Assembly: GCF_944324995.1 (NCBI RefSeq)
Contig: NZ_CALUYL010000010.1
Location: 1 to 64,000, forward strand
DNA length: 64,000 nt
Source of the DNA: an uncultured Mailhella sp.
GTDB taxonomy: Bacteria > Desulfobacterota > Desulfovibrionia > Desulfovibrionales > Desulfovibrionaceae
Direction: 5' to 3'
The position numbers and the translations under genes were made by a program. The notes under the pieces were generated by a model, which worked only from the letters and a program-made list of their open reading frames with translations, was not told the origin of the DNA and made no database searches. The number at the start of each line of letters is the position of its first letter. Within the stretch, counting starts at the first letter, position 1. Below are positions 1 through 7,538 of the stretch, piece after piece.

Positions 1-225
1 GTTTCGGAAACCGTGCTGCAGTGGTGCATTTTCATTCACTTCTGCTGTGCCGGCATCATGGCCATTCTTCTGCCCGTACATATCTACATGGCTGCGCTGG
101 CTCCGGGCGAAGGCCCCGCGCTGCGTTCCATGTTCACGGGTTTTGTGCCGGAAGAGCACATCAGGCATCATAACCCGCTGTGGTACGCCTCAATTAAAAA
201 GAAAGGCGAACGATTGGGCGAATAA
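1..225 (+). CDS. Formate dehydrogenase gamma (cytochrome b) subunit, C-terminal fragment
   Basis: The reading frame is open from the first base, so only the last 74 residues are visible and the true start lies upstream. What remains is a membrane helix ending in HIYMAAL, followed by a tail with RSMFTGFVPEEH and HNPLWY. This resembles the end of FdnI/FdoI, the membrane cytochrome b subunit that passes electrons from formate dehydrogenase to the quinone pool or to c-type cytochromes. Family knowledge makes formate dehydrogenase alpha and beta genes upstream likely, but they are outside the window. A terminator follows closely. A related di-haem cytochrome b of another dehydrogenase is the main alternative. 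Confidence 0.65.
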   Translation, partial: VSETVLQWCIFIHFCCAGIMAILLPVHIYMAALAPGEGPALRSMFTGFVPEEHIRHHNPLWYASIKKKGERLGE

Positions 226-235
226 AAAGAAAAAA

Positions 236-264
236 GCGCGGAGTGGCAACGACTCCGCGCTTTT
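236..264 (+). terminator. Intrinsic terminator after the formate dehydrogenase fragment
   Basis: A perfect 9-bp stem (GCGCGGAGT pairing with ACTCCGCGC, loop GGCAACG) begins 10 bases after the stop codon and is followed by TTTT. A run of A on its left side means it could also work on the other strand. Confidence 0.8.
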
Positions 265-280
265 GGGACATGAAACAAAA

Positions 281-306
281 AAACGGAAAGCCTGAACTTT
301 CCGTTT
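281..306 (-). terminator. Intrinsic terminator of tRNA-Leu
   Basis: A perfect 10-bp stem (AAACGGAAAG / CTTTCCGTTT, loop CCTGAA) lies just past the tRNA 3' end. Read on the minus strand it is followed by a T-rich tract, as expected for a terminator of the tRNA transcript. Confidence 0.8.
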
Positions 307-312
307 GAAACA

Positions 313-399
313 TGGTGCCGAAGAAGAGACTCGAACTCTTACTCCCGAACGGGAACTAGACCCTGAACCTAGCGTGTCTACCAATTTCACCACTTCGGC
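313..399 (-). tRNA. tRNA-Leu (anticodon CAG)
   Basis: On the minus strand the 87-base sequence begins GCCGAAG and ends CTTCGGC-ACCA, giving a 7-bp acceptor stem with an encoded CCA. The anticodon arm is CTAGG-TTCAGGG-TCTAG, which puts CAG in the anticodon position. There is a long variable arm (CCCG/CGGG) and a GTTCGAGTC T-arm, as class II leucine tRNAs have. It lies downstream of the DppD-type ATPase gene on the same strand and has its own candidate promoter and terminator. Confidence 0.95.
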
Positions 400-408
400 G
401 CAGGAATG

Positions 409-437
409 TTCTTAGTAAATTTGCCGTCCTTTGGCAA
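409..437 (-). promoter_or_regulatory. Candidate promoter for tRNA-Leu
   Basis: On the minus strand TTGCCA (432-437) and TAAGAA (409-414) are separated by 17 bases. This would start transcription a few bases before the tRNA 5' end. The -35 is a good match and the -10 is weak. Confidence 0.45.
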
Positions 438-463
438 GTGTTTTTTTTGAGTTCGGCAAATTT
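417..463. repeat. 10-bp inverted repeat between the ABC ATPase gene and tRNA-Leu
   Basis: AAATTTGCCG (417-426) is matched by CGGCAAATTT (454-463), starting directly after the stop codon of the ABC ATPase gene. The enclosed segment holds a smaller TTGCC/GGCAA pair and a run of eight T (+ strand). It may act as a 3' end structure for the ATPase mRNA, and it overlaps the candidate tRNA promoter. Confidence 0.5.
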
Positions 464-1417
464 TTATGCGAAAGCCTTCCAGCATCGCACGAAATGGTGC
501 TCGCCGACGGCCCGGAGCGGCGGCTCGCGGAGGCACTGCTGCGAAGCGTGCGAGCAGCGCGGTCGGAAGGAGCAGCCTTCGGGCAGTTCGGAAGGCAGCG
601 GAACCATGCCGGGAATGGAAGGCAGTCGTTCGCAGTTGTGATTGCCCACGAGGGGCGCGCAGGCCATGAGTCCCCGGGAATAGGGATGAAGCGGCTCGGC
701 GAAGAATTCGGAAACCGGCGCCTGTTCCATGAGCTGTCCGGCATACATGACGGCGACGTCGTCCGCGGCTTCGGCCACCACGCCGAGATCGTGGGTGATG
801 AGCAGCACGCCCATGTCCCTTTCGCGGGCGAGCCTGCCGAGAAGGCGCAGAATCTGCCCCTGAATGGTGATGTCGAGCGCGGTGGTGGGTTCGTCGGCCA
901 GCAGAAGCTTGGGCGAGCAGGCCAGCGCCATGGCTATCATGACGCGCTGACGCATGCCCCCGGAAAACTGATGCGGATAATCGTTGAGCCTGCGGACGGG
1001 GTCGGGTATGCCCACGAGGTCCATGAGCTCGGCGGCGCGCTCTTCAGCCGCGCGGCCGTGCAGGCCTTCGTGGATTTCGAGAGGCTCGGCAAGCTGCTTT
1101 CCTATGCGCAGCACGGGATTCAGGGAGGTCATGGGTTCCTGGAAGATCATGGAGATGTCGCGGCCTCGCCGGTGGCGCATGTCCTTTTCTCTGAGCTTGA
1201 GCAGGTCTTCGCCTTCAAAGAGCAGGGCTCCGGAGGAAACGCGTCCCGGAGAGGGAAGCAGGCGCATGATGGAAAAGGCCGTCATGCTCTTGCCGGATCC
1301 GGATTCGCCCACGAGGCAGAGCGTGCGGCCCCGAAACAGCGAAAAACTGATGTCACGCACGACGGGAACGGAACCAAAGGATACGGTGAGATGCTGAACG
1401 TCGAGCAGGGGAAGCAT
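464..1417 (-). CDS. DppD/OppD-type peptide ABC transporter ATP-binding protein
   Basis: A 317-residue cytoplasmic ATPase that would power uptake of di- or oligopeptides, or nickel, through membrane partners. Visible motifs are Walker A GESGSGKS (37-44), the Q-loop near QEP (93-95), the ABC signature SGGMRQ (152-157) and Walker B LLLADEP (171-177). The C-terminal 70 residues carry the extra domain of the peptide-transporter subfamily, with Cys residues in GCSFRPRCSH and near the end. Length is normal for DppD. The gene upstream on this strand (feoAB side) is divergent, so the permease genes are not adjacent: this ATPase stands alone in the window, followed only by tRNA-Leu. Substrate is not shown by the sequence. 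Confidence 0.88.
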   Translation of the reverse strand: MLPLLDVQHLTVSFGSVPVVRDISFSLFRGRTLCLVGESGSGKSMTAFSIMRLLPSPGRVSSGALLFEGEDLLKLREKDMRHRRGRDISMIFQEPMTSLNPVLRIGKQLAEPLEIHEGLHGRAAEERAAELMDLVGIPDPVRRLNDYPHQFSGGMRQRVMIAMALACSPKLLLADEPTTALDITIQGQILRLLGRLARERDMGVLLITHDLGVVAEAADDVAVMYAGQLMEQAPVSEFFAEPLHPYSRGLMACAPLVGNHNCERLPSIPGMVPLPSELPEGCSFRPRCSHASQQCLREPPLRAVGEHHFVRCWKAFA

Positions 1418-1718
1418 GATGAAAAGCCCGCTTGCAGAAGGTAAAAACGTGCCCCGCGCCCAAGAGTGCGCGGAAAAGGACGAGGCGACTATGCCATAGC
1501 TTCAAAAGGGGGGCAAGAGACGGCCGCATGATTTGACAAGCGGGCTGCGGAAGCATAGCTTATTGAAACCGCATTTCGTATCGGGACATTCGGAATCTTC
1601 GGTCGGTTCACGACCAACTGTCCGAGAAGTCAGGCGGAAAACGTCCTGAGCTGAGTCGTCGTTCTGAATCCTCCCGGTGCGGGGAGAACAACCCTCAGCA
1701 TCATCAAGGACATTTGAC
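1418..1718. other. Divergent intergenic region and long feoAB leader
   Basis: This 301-base region separates the ABC ATPase from feoA. It holds a candidate feoAB promoter (1533-1561) and then about 150 bases of leader. The leader contains small hairpins: GGTCG/CGACC at 1601-1615, and a CTCCC/GGGAG pair just before the ribosome binding site region. No protein gene or obvious Fur-type palindrome was seen. Confidence 0.5.
1533..1561 (+). promoter_or_regulatory. Candidate promoter of feoAB
   Basis: A perfect -35 TTGACA (1533-1538) is followed after 17 bases by TAGCTT (1556-1561), a weak -10. Transcription would start near 1568, giving a leader of about 150 bases before feoA. Confidence 0.45.
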
Positions 1719-1952
1719 ATGAGCATACCTCTTCGTTCTCTTCCCGTAGGCACCAAGGCGCGCATTGCATCCGTACGAGCCGATGGTGAACTGGGCCGCC
1801 GCATTCGCGACATGGGACTGGTTCCCGGAGCCGAAGTGGAAGTCATAGGCCGCGCGCCGCTGCGCGATCCCGTCGCCCTCCGCCTGCCGGGCTTTACCCT
1901 GAGCCTGCGCAACAACGAAGCTGATTTCATTCTGGTGGAGAAGGTGGACTGA
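1719..1952 (+). CDS. feoA: Ferrous iron transport protein A
   Basis: A 77-residue SH3-like cytoplasmic protein that works with FeoB in ferrous iron uptake. The sequence has the FeoA pattern: LPVGTKARI near the start, RIRDMGLVPG in the middle, and a C-terminal stretch LRLPGFTLSLRNNEADFI. The ATG at 1719 was chosen because AAGGA (1706-1710) sits 8 bases before it and the family starts here; an in-frame ATG at 1677 would add 14 unlikely residues. The stop overlaps the feoB start by one base (TGATG), so the two are translationally coupled. Confidence 0.92.
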   Translation: MSIPLRSLPVGTKARIASVRADGELGRRIRDMGLVPGAEVEVIGRAPLRDPVALRLPGFTLSLRNNEADFILVEKVD

Positions 1953-4174
1953 TGTCTTATTTTCATCATTCTGACGACGGGCGGCCGCGCAGCGAGCTGC
2001 CCACCCTCGCGCTCGCCGGAAATCCGAACTCGGGGAAGACGACCTCGTTCAACGCGCTTACGGGAGCCCGTCAGCATGTGGGCAACTATCCCGGCATCAC
2101 CGTGGAGCAGAAGGAGGGCATAGCCCACTGCGACGGCGAAGCCATCCGCATCATTGATCTGCCGGGCGCCTATTCGCTCACTGCCTATACGCAGGAAGAG
2201 CGCGTGGCGCGCCGCGTCATCGGCACGGAAAAGCCGCTGGCCGTCATGGCGCTGCTCAATGCCGGCGCTCTGGAACGCAATCTCTATCTGGCCGTTCAGC
2301 TCATGGAAATGGGCGTGCCCGTTTCCATAGGCCTCAACATGATGGACGAAGCCCGCGCCATGGGCATGAGCATCGACGTCAAGGAACTGTCCCGGCGTCT
2401 GGGCGTGCCCGTGGTGGAAACCGTGGCCCGCACCGGCGAGGGATTGCAGGAATATCTGCACGAAACGCTGGCGTTCAGCCGCAAGTTCGAGGGACAGCCC
2501 TGGCGTCCGCTGAGCATTTCCTACGGGCCGGATCTTGATCCCGTGCTCAAGCATCTGACGGAATCCCTCGACGAGGAGGGCGTGGGCTGCGCGCCGTATC
2601 CCACCCGCTGGCTTGCGCTCAAGCTCTTGGAAAACGACGAGGAAATTCTTTCCGAGCTCAGTCACGACAAGCCCGAGGTCATGGAGCACGTGAAGGAGCA
2701 CATCGACGAGGTGGAAGCCCATCTCAAGGCCACGCTCGGAACCAGCGCCGAGGCCATCATTGCCGACTACCGCTACGGCTACATCAGCTCTCTGCTCCGC
2801 GGCGTGCTGACGCGCCGCGACGATATCGCCCAGCGCATGGACCTCTCCGACAGGGCGGATCATATCCTCACGCATCAGATTTTCGGCCCGCTCATCATGC
2901 TCGCCATCATGTACCTCATGTACCGCATCACGTTCACGGTCGGCGAGATTCCCATGCAGTGGGTGGAAGCGCTGTTCGCCTGGCTGCGCAATCTGGTGGA
3001 CGCCAATATGGCCGACGGCGTGCTGAAATCCATGATTACCTCGGGCATCATCGACGGCGTGGGCGGCGTGATGTGCTTTGTGCCGCTTATTCTGCTGATA
3101 TTCATGCAGATCGCCATTCTGGAAGACTCCGGCTATATGGCGCGCATGGCCTATATGCTGGACAGAATCTTCCGCATTTTCGGTCTGCACGGGGCTTCCG
3201 TGGTTCCCTACATCCTCGGCGGCGGCATTGCCGGCGGCTGCGCCGTGCCCGGCATCATGGCGGCGCGCACGCTGCGCAGTCCCCGTGAAAAGCTGGCCAC
3301 GCTGCTCACCGTGCCGTTCATGGCCTGCGGCGCCAAGCTCCCCGTGTTCATCGTGTTTTCGGGCGTGTTTTTCCCGGGCAACGAAGCGCTCGTCATGTTC
3401 GGGCTCACGCTCACCGGCTGGGTGGTGGCCATGCTCGCCGCCCGCGTGCTGCGCTCTTCCTTCATCAAGGGCCCGGCCACGCCGTTCGTCATGGAGCTGC
3501 CTCCCTACCGCATGCCCACGCTTCAGGGCATGGTCATTCACGCCGGCGAGCGCACCTGGGAATATCTGAAGAAGGCCGGAACCGTCATTCTTGCCATATC
3601 CATCGTGGTGTGGGCGGCCATGGCCTATCCTGGACTGCCCGAAGACCGGGTGCAGGCGCATGAAACCACGCTGACCGAGCTGCAGACGCAGCTTGGTGCC
3701 GCCGCGCCGGATTCCGACCTGCGCCGGAGCATTGAACACGCCATTCAGACGGAAAACGGACGCTTCAGCGAAGAAACGCTGCGTCACACCATTGCCGGAC
3801 GCATCGGCTCGGCCATGGAACCGGTGACGCGCTATGCGGGCTTCGGCTGGGAAGCCAACATCTCCCTGCTGGGCGGTCTGGCGGCCAAGGAAGTCATTGT
3901 GACCACGCTGGGCACGGCCTATTCGCTGTACGACGCGGGCGAGGATTCCGGCAATCTGGCCGATTTCATCGCCAGGGACAAGAACTGGAACATTCCCTCG
4001 GTGGTGGCCTTCCTGCTGTTCGTGCTGCTTTATGCGCCCTGCTTCGTGAGCCTCGTGACCATACGCATGGAAACCGGCTCGGCCAAATGGGCGCTGTTCA
4101 GCTTTGTGTTCAACACCTGCGTAGCCATGGTGGTGGCCACCACGGCGTATCAGATTCTTTCCCGCTGGTGCTGA
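1952..4174 (+). CDS. feoB: Ferrous iron transporter B
   Basis: A 740-residue inner-membrane protein that imports Fe2+. The N-terminal G domain shows G1 GNPNSGKT (23-30), the NYPGITVE switch region, G3 DLPGAYSL, and an NMMD motif in the G4 position where NKMD is more usual. A helical regulatory domain follows, then two Gate domains with membrane helices, including GGGIAGGCAVPGIMAAR and MACGAKLPVFI. Length is typical. It is coupled to feoA and the pair forms its own operon, ended by a strong terminator at 4192. Ferrous iron is the main iron source in anoxic habitats, which fits a strict anaerobe. Confidence 0.96.
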   Translation: MSYFHHSDDGRPRSELPTLALAGNPNSGKTTSFNALTGARQHVGNYPGITVEQKEGIAHCDGEAIRIIDLPGAYSLTAYTQEERVARRVIGTEKPLAVMALLNAGALERNLYLAVQLMEMGVPVSIGLNMMDEARAMGMSIDVKELSRRLGVPVVETVARTGEGLQEYLHETLAFSRKFEGQPWRPLSISYGPDLDPVLKHLTESLDEEGVGCAPYPTRWLALKLLENDEEILSELSHDKPEVMEHVKEHIDEVEAHLKATLGTSAEAIIADYRYGYISSLLRGVLTRRDDIAQRMDLSDRADHILTHQIFGPLIMLAIMYLMYRITFTVGEIPMQWVEALFAWLRNLVDANMADGVLKSMITSGIIDGVGGVMCFVPLILLIFMQIAILEDSGYMARMAYMLDRIFRIFGLHGASVVPYILGGGIAGGCAVPGIMAARTLRSPREKLATLLTVPFMACGAKLPVFIVFSGVFFPGNEALVMFGLTLTGWVVAMLAARVLRSSFIKGPATPFVMELPPYRMPTLQGMVIHAGERTWEYLKKAGTVILAISIVVWAAMAYPGLPEDRVQAHETTLTELQTQLGAAAPDSDLRRSIEHAIQTENGRFSEETLRHTIAGRIGSAMEPVTRYAGFGWEANISLLGGLAAKEVIVTTLGTAYSLYDAGEDSGNLADFIARDKNWNIPSVVAFLLFVLLYAPCFVSLVTIRMETGSAKWALFSFVFNTCVAMVVATTAYQILSRWC

Positions 4175-4191
4175 TCTGATCTTGTAAATGC

Positions 4192-4235
4192 ATGAAAAAG
4201 GCGTCTCCCCGTTTTCGGAGGGACGCCTTTTTCAT
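4192..4235 (+). terminator. Terminator after feoB
   Basis: ATGAAAAAGGCGTC (4192-4205) pairs perfectly with GACGCCTTTTTCAT (4222-4235), with a mispaired C-rich/G-rich inner part. The T run on the 3' arm makes it a strong terminator, usable in both directions. Confidence 0.85.
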
Positions 4236-4508
4236 GGACCTGTGCAGAACACGGGACGCGTGGGCTCTTTTCGACTTCGATGACTCTCGGCTCACAGGCC
4301 TTCGGCGCGCTCGACCAATCCGGGGCGCGCCGTAGAGAGAGCGGGGCCCGGCGCAGTGTTGTTTTGCCCGTCGCTGAGGCCGTTTTTTTTTGGGGGGGGA
4401 GAAGATGTTTCGTCGTCCGCGACATGGTGCAGACGGCGGGGAGGTCTGTCGCATAATAAAAAAGGGCGGAGCCGAAGCTCCGCCCCTTCGTCTTCGCAAA
4501 AGTGCGGA
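4236..4508. other. Convergent intergenic region between feoB and mrp
   Basis: Apart from the feoB terminator just to its left and the mrp terminator at 4457-4485, this region shows no coding potential that fits the neighbouring codon pattern. It contains a G-run and T-run near 4383-4400. Confidence 0.5.
4457..4485 (-). terminator. Terminator of the Mrp ATPase gene
   Basis: On the minus strand a perfect 9-bp GC stem (4464-4472 with 4477-4485, loop TTCG) is followed by TTTTTT. It lies 23 bases beyond the stop codon. Confidence 0.85.
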
Positions 4509-5339
4509 TCAGAGCTGACTGACGGCGTCGGCCATGTCGTCCAGCCAGGGGCTCCTGACCGCTTCGATGGCTCCCTGATCGCAGGCCTTGGCGATGGAGG
4601 GATCAATCGGAATGCGGGCAATGTGGGCGATGCCGTACTGTTTGGCGATCTCTTCGAGATGGCTTTCGCCGAAGATGGCGTGGCGCTTGCCGCAGTCCGG
4701 GCATTCAAAGTAGGACATGTTTTCCACAAGGCCGATGACTGGAATGTTCAGGCCGTCGAGACGGGCCATGTTCACGGCCTTTTCCACGATCATGGACACG
4801 AGTTCCTGCGGAGAGGTGACGATGACGATGCCGTCGATGGGCAGGGACTGATACACGGTCAGCGGCACGTCGCCGGTTCCGGGAGGCATGTCCACGAACA
4901 TGTAGTCCACGTTGTTCCAGATGACTTCGGACCAGAACTGCGTCACCACGTTGGCGATGACGGGACCGCGCCAGACCACGGGATCGGTGTCGTGTTCCAG
5001 CAGAAGGTTCATGGAGGCAATGTCCACGCCGGTGGCGGAGCGCACGGGGTTCAGGCCCAGCTGCGTGCCGGACATGCGCTGGGTGAGCCCGAACAGACGG
5101 GGAATGGAGGGTCCGGTAATATCGGCATCAAGCACGGCGGCATGGGAACCCCGGCTCTGCATCTTGGAGGCGAGCAGGCCCGTGACGAGGGACTTGCCTA
5201 CGCCGCCCTTGCCGCTGACGACGCCGATGACCTTCTTGACGGTGGAGAACTTGTGCAGCTTCACCTTCATATCGACAGGTTCGGTGCGTTCCGCGCAGTC
5301 CTGGCCGCAGCTGCCGCACTTGTGATCGCAATCGCTCAT
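4509..5339 (-). CDS. Mrp/NBP35-family Fe-S cluster carrier ATPase
   Basis: A 276-residue P-loop ATPase of the ApbC/Mrp/NBP35 family, which binds and transfers Fe-S clusters in the cytoplasm. The deviant Walker A GKGGVGKS is at about 44-51. A CPDC motif near residue 208 is the dimer-bridging cluster site of the family. The N-terminus adds a short Cys-rich piece (CDHKCGSCGQDC), similar to NBP35 proteins and to Mrp proteins of sulfate reducers. It is monocistronic, with its own terminator. Divergently placed next to it is a small unknown gene. Family assignment is sure; the client proteins are unknown. Confidence 0.9.
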   Translation of the reverse strand: MSDCDHKCGSCGQDCAERTEPVDMKVKLHKFSTVKKVIGVVSGKGGVGKSLVTGLLASKMQSRGSHAAVLDADITGPSIPRLFGLTQRMSGTQLGLNPVRSATGVDIASMNLLLEHDTDPVVWRGPVIANVVTQFWSEVIWNNVDYMFVDMPPGTGDVPLTVYQSLPIDGIVIVTSPQELVSMIVEKAVNMARLDGLNIPVIGLVENMSYFECPDCGKRHAIFGESHLEEIAKQYGIAHIARIPIDPSIAKACDQGAIEAVRSPWLDDMADAVSQL

Positions 5340-5625
5340 AGTAAGACTTCCTTTGTTGTCCCGACGGACGGTGCGCCGGGTAATCTACGTCTCTTTCCTA
5401 TAGTGCTTTCCCCGGGCTCTGACAAGTCGGAACCTTGTCGGCCGCGCCTTCGGAGAAAGTGCGCTGTCGTCTCGCCGGGAGCGTGAGTGATGGAAGCGCC
5501 GTCCCGGACGCGGGAGGGGCGGAAAGCGCCGCGGGAGAGAGCCCTGCACTGTTTATTTTCGGAGAAAAGCGCCGTATGCTGCGCCGACGGAACGCATGAT
5601 GCGCGCCGAAAGCATCGGAGCTTGT

Positions 5626-5907
5626 ATGACCAGATTTGAATTTCATGACGCCGCGGGCAACGTCCACGGCTTTGACACCTATGCCGAGGCCGAGGCTTTT
5701 GCCCTGAACTGCGGCTATGTGTTTGTGACGAGCCGCAGCATTCTGGAGGGCGCGAAGGAGCGCATTTCGTATTTTCTTGCGCCAGGCGACGCGCCCGAGG
5801 GCGTGACGGAGGAATCCACGCTCTTTCCCATCCTGCTGGCAAAGTATCCCGAATGGAAGGAGCCGCGCATCATGCCCGTGATGACGGTGGAAATCGACGA
5901 GCGGTAG
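5626..5907 (+). CDS. Small hypothetical protein (93 aa)
   Basis: I do not recognise this 93-residue protein. It begins MTRFEFHDAAGNVHGF and has alternating charged and aromatic residues, no signal peptide, no membrane helix and no metal motif. The ATG at 5626 is preferred because GGAG (5614-5617) lies 8 bases before it; an in-frame ATG at 5596 lacks such a site. The codon pattern matches neighbouring real genes. It lies alone, divergent from the Mrp ATPase gene and convergent with the thi operon. Confidence 0.6.
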   Translation: MTRFEFHDAAGNVHGFDTYAEAEAFALNCGYVFVTSRSILEGAKERISYFLAPGDAPEGVTEESTLFPILLAKYPEWKEPRIMPVMTVEIDER

Positions 5908-6279
5908 TTGTCTTTCGCGTCGCGGCGCGGGACGAGTTGAGACTGCGCGCCGTTTCCCCTGACGGTGATGCACGGGGACAATTCTTCCCGTGCAACGCCC
6001 GATTGGCCTGACGCATTGCGGCGACGCACGCAGAGAAAAGACCGGAGCGCACGGGACGGTTCCGCCGATTATTTGCAGCGGAGCGCGGGAGCGGGGATGG
6101 CTGGAGCCATCAGCCGCGGCGCACGGTTTTGCCTGCCTGCCGCAGAACGCAGCCGGGGGAACGATTGCGGGCGTCAGGAGGACGCGCTCTTCGGCAGAAA
6201 CAACGCGCAGCGCGGGCCCGGGACGGACGCGCGCCGCAACAATGCCGGATTCGGCGGAGGCGGGCTTTTGCCAGCCCTC
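5908..6279. other. Intergenic region downstream of the thi operon
   Basis: A 372-base gap between two converging transcripts. It is GC-rich, with no convincing gene or T-tailed hairpin for either side. Confidence 0.4.
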
Positions 6280-6918
6280 TCAGCCTCGACGCATGGCGGC
6301 CCGCACGGCGCGCACTTTTTCCGCAATGTCCGGAGTGCCCACGAGTTCGGAGACAAGCGCGCAGCACTTTGCGCCCCGCCGCGTCACTTCCGCAATGTTG
6401 TGCTCCTTGATGCCGCCGATGGCCACGAAGGGCAGGCGGATATTGGCGACCACCCATTCCAGATAGGAAAATCCCACGGGCGAGCACACGTCTTCCTTGG
6501 TCTGCGTGGCGAAGATGGGCCCCACGCCGATGTAGTCGGCTCCGGCAGCCACGGCCGCCCGGGCCTGTTCGGGGCTGTGTGTGGAGAGTCCGATGATCTT
6601 GTCCGGGCCGAGCAGGCGGCGGACTTCCGGCACGGGAAGATCGTCCTGACCGACATGAACGCCGTCGGCGTCCACGATCATGGCGATGTCCACGTGATCG
6701 TTGACGATGAAGCAGGCTCCGGCCTCCAGCGTGAGGCGGCGGAGCAGACGGCACTCTTCCAGCATGACGCCGGCATGAGCGTGCTTTTCGCGGTACTGCA
6801 GAATCTTCACGCCTGCGGAAAGCAGGGCGCGGGCCTGTTCCTCCACGCTGCGCCCGAGGGCGAGGCGGGAATCGGTAAGGGCGTAAACGTCGGTTTCGCC
6901 GGGAAGTATGCGGGGCAT
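6280..6918 (-). CDS. thiE: Thiamine-phosphate synthase
   Basis: A 212-residue TIM-barrel enzyme that joins hydroxymethylpyrimidine diphosphate and thiazole phosphate to make thiamine phosphate in the cytoplasm. Characteristic segments are LQYREKH (substrate and Mg binding), FIVNDHVDIA, ADGVHVGQDDLP, and the phosphate-binding GADYIGVGPIFATQTK and FVAIGGI. Length is normal for ThiE. It is the last gene of the riboswitch-controlled thi operon, 9 bases after thiF. Confidence 0.95.
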   Translation of the reverse strand: MPRILPGETDVYALTDSRLALGRSVEEQARALLSAGVKILQYREKHAHAGVMLEECRLLRRLTLEAGACFIVNDHVDIAMIVDADGVHVGQDDLPVPEVRRLLGPDKIIGLSTHSPEQARAAVAAGADYIGVGPIFATQTKEDVCSPVGFSYLEWVVANIRLPFVAIGGIKEHNIAEVTRRGAKCCALVSELVGTPDIAEKVRAVRAAMRRG

Positions 6919-6927
6919 GACGAATCC

Positions 6928-7536
6928 TTAAAGTAAATCTTTAATTGTTCCCGTGAGCAGCCATTCGAGGGCCGCGTCGGCCTGCATGGCGGCGCACTGC
7001 ATGACGCGCGGAGCCAGGGGCGGACATTCGGCGATGTCGCTTTTCATGTCGCCCACCACAACGAGATTGCCCATGCGGCGGCGGCGCATGGCAAAACCGC
7101 CCACGCCTCCCATGCCGGAGCCGCACACGACGATCTTGCCCGCGGCCGCGGCCGCCGAGGCAAAGAGCGCCTTGGTGGAAGCGTTGTCCAGCGCCTCTAT
7201 CCAGATGTCGGCTTCGGGCAGCAGCGCGGGAATGTTGTCGCGACTCAGCCACATCATGCGGGCGTCCACGCGAAGGTCCGGGTTCAGCGCCAGAAGCTGT
7301 TCGGCAAGGGCTTCCACCTTGGGCCGTCCCACGTGGGCGGGAAAGTAGTGCTGACGGTTGAGGTTGGAAGGCTCCACCTTGTCGCCGTCGATGACGATCA
7401 GGCGTCCTGCGCCCGAGCGGGCAAGCATCATGGCCGCGTTGGAGCCGAGACCGCCCGCGCCGGCAATGCCCACGCAGGCGGCCTTCATCCGCCTCCGCTG
7501 TTCTTCGGTAAAGCAGGAAAGAACGCCGGCAAGCAT
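6928..7536 (-). CDS. thiF: ThiS adenylyltransferase ThiF
   Basis: A 202-residue E1-like enzyme that activates the C-terminal Gly of ThiS by adenylation so sulfur can be loaded for thiazole synthesis. The nucleotide-binding loop GIAGAGGLGSN (about 23-33) and the DGDKVEPSNLNRQ motif (residues in the fifties) are clear. It is of the short ThiF type; the usual paired zinc-binding Cys motifs of MoeB/E. coli ThiF are not evident. The position between thiH and thiE, 2 bases after thiH, supports ThiF rather than MoeB. Confidence 0.92.
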   Translation of the reverse strand: MLAGVLSCFTEEQRRRMKAACVGIAGAGGLGSNAAMMLARSGAGRLIVIDGDKVEPSNLNRQHYFPAHVGRPKVEALAEQLLALNPDLRVDARMMWLSRDNIPALLPEADIWIEALDNASTKALFASAAAAAGKIVVCGSGMGGVGGFAMRRRRMGNLVVVGDMKSDIAECPPLAPRVMQCAAMQADAALEWLLTGTIKDLL

Positions 7537-7538
7537 GA

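Noticed and set aside
1502..3787. A 761-codon minus-strand frame across feoAB.
   Set aside because: It is a mirror of feoA and feoB, rich in His, Gly and Gln, without any recognised domain or ribosome binding site.
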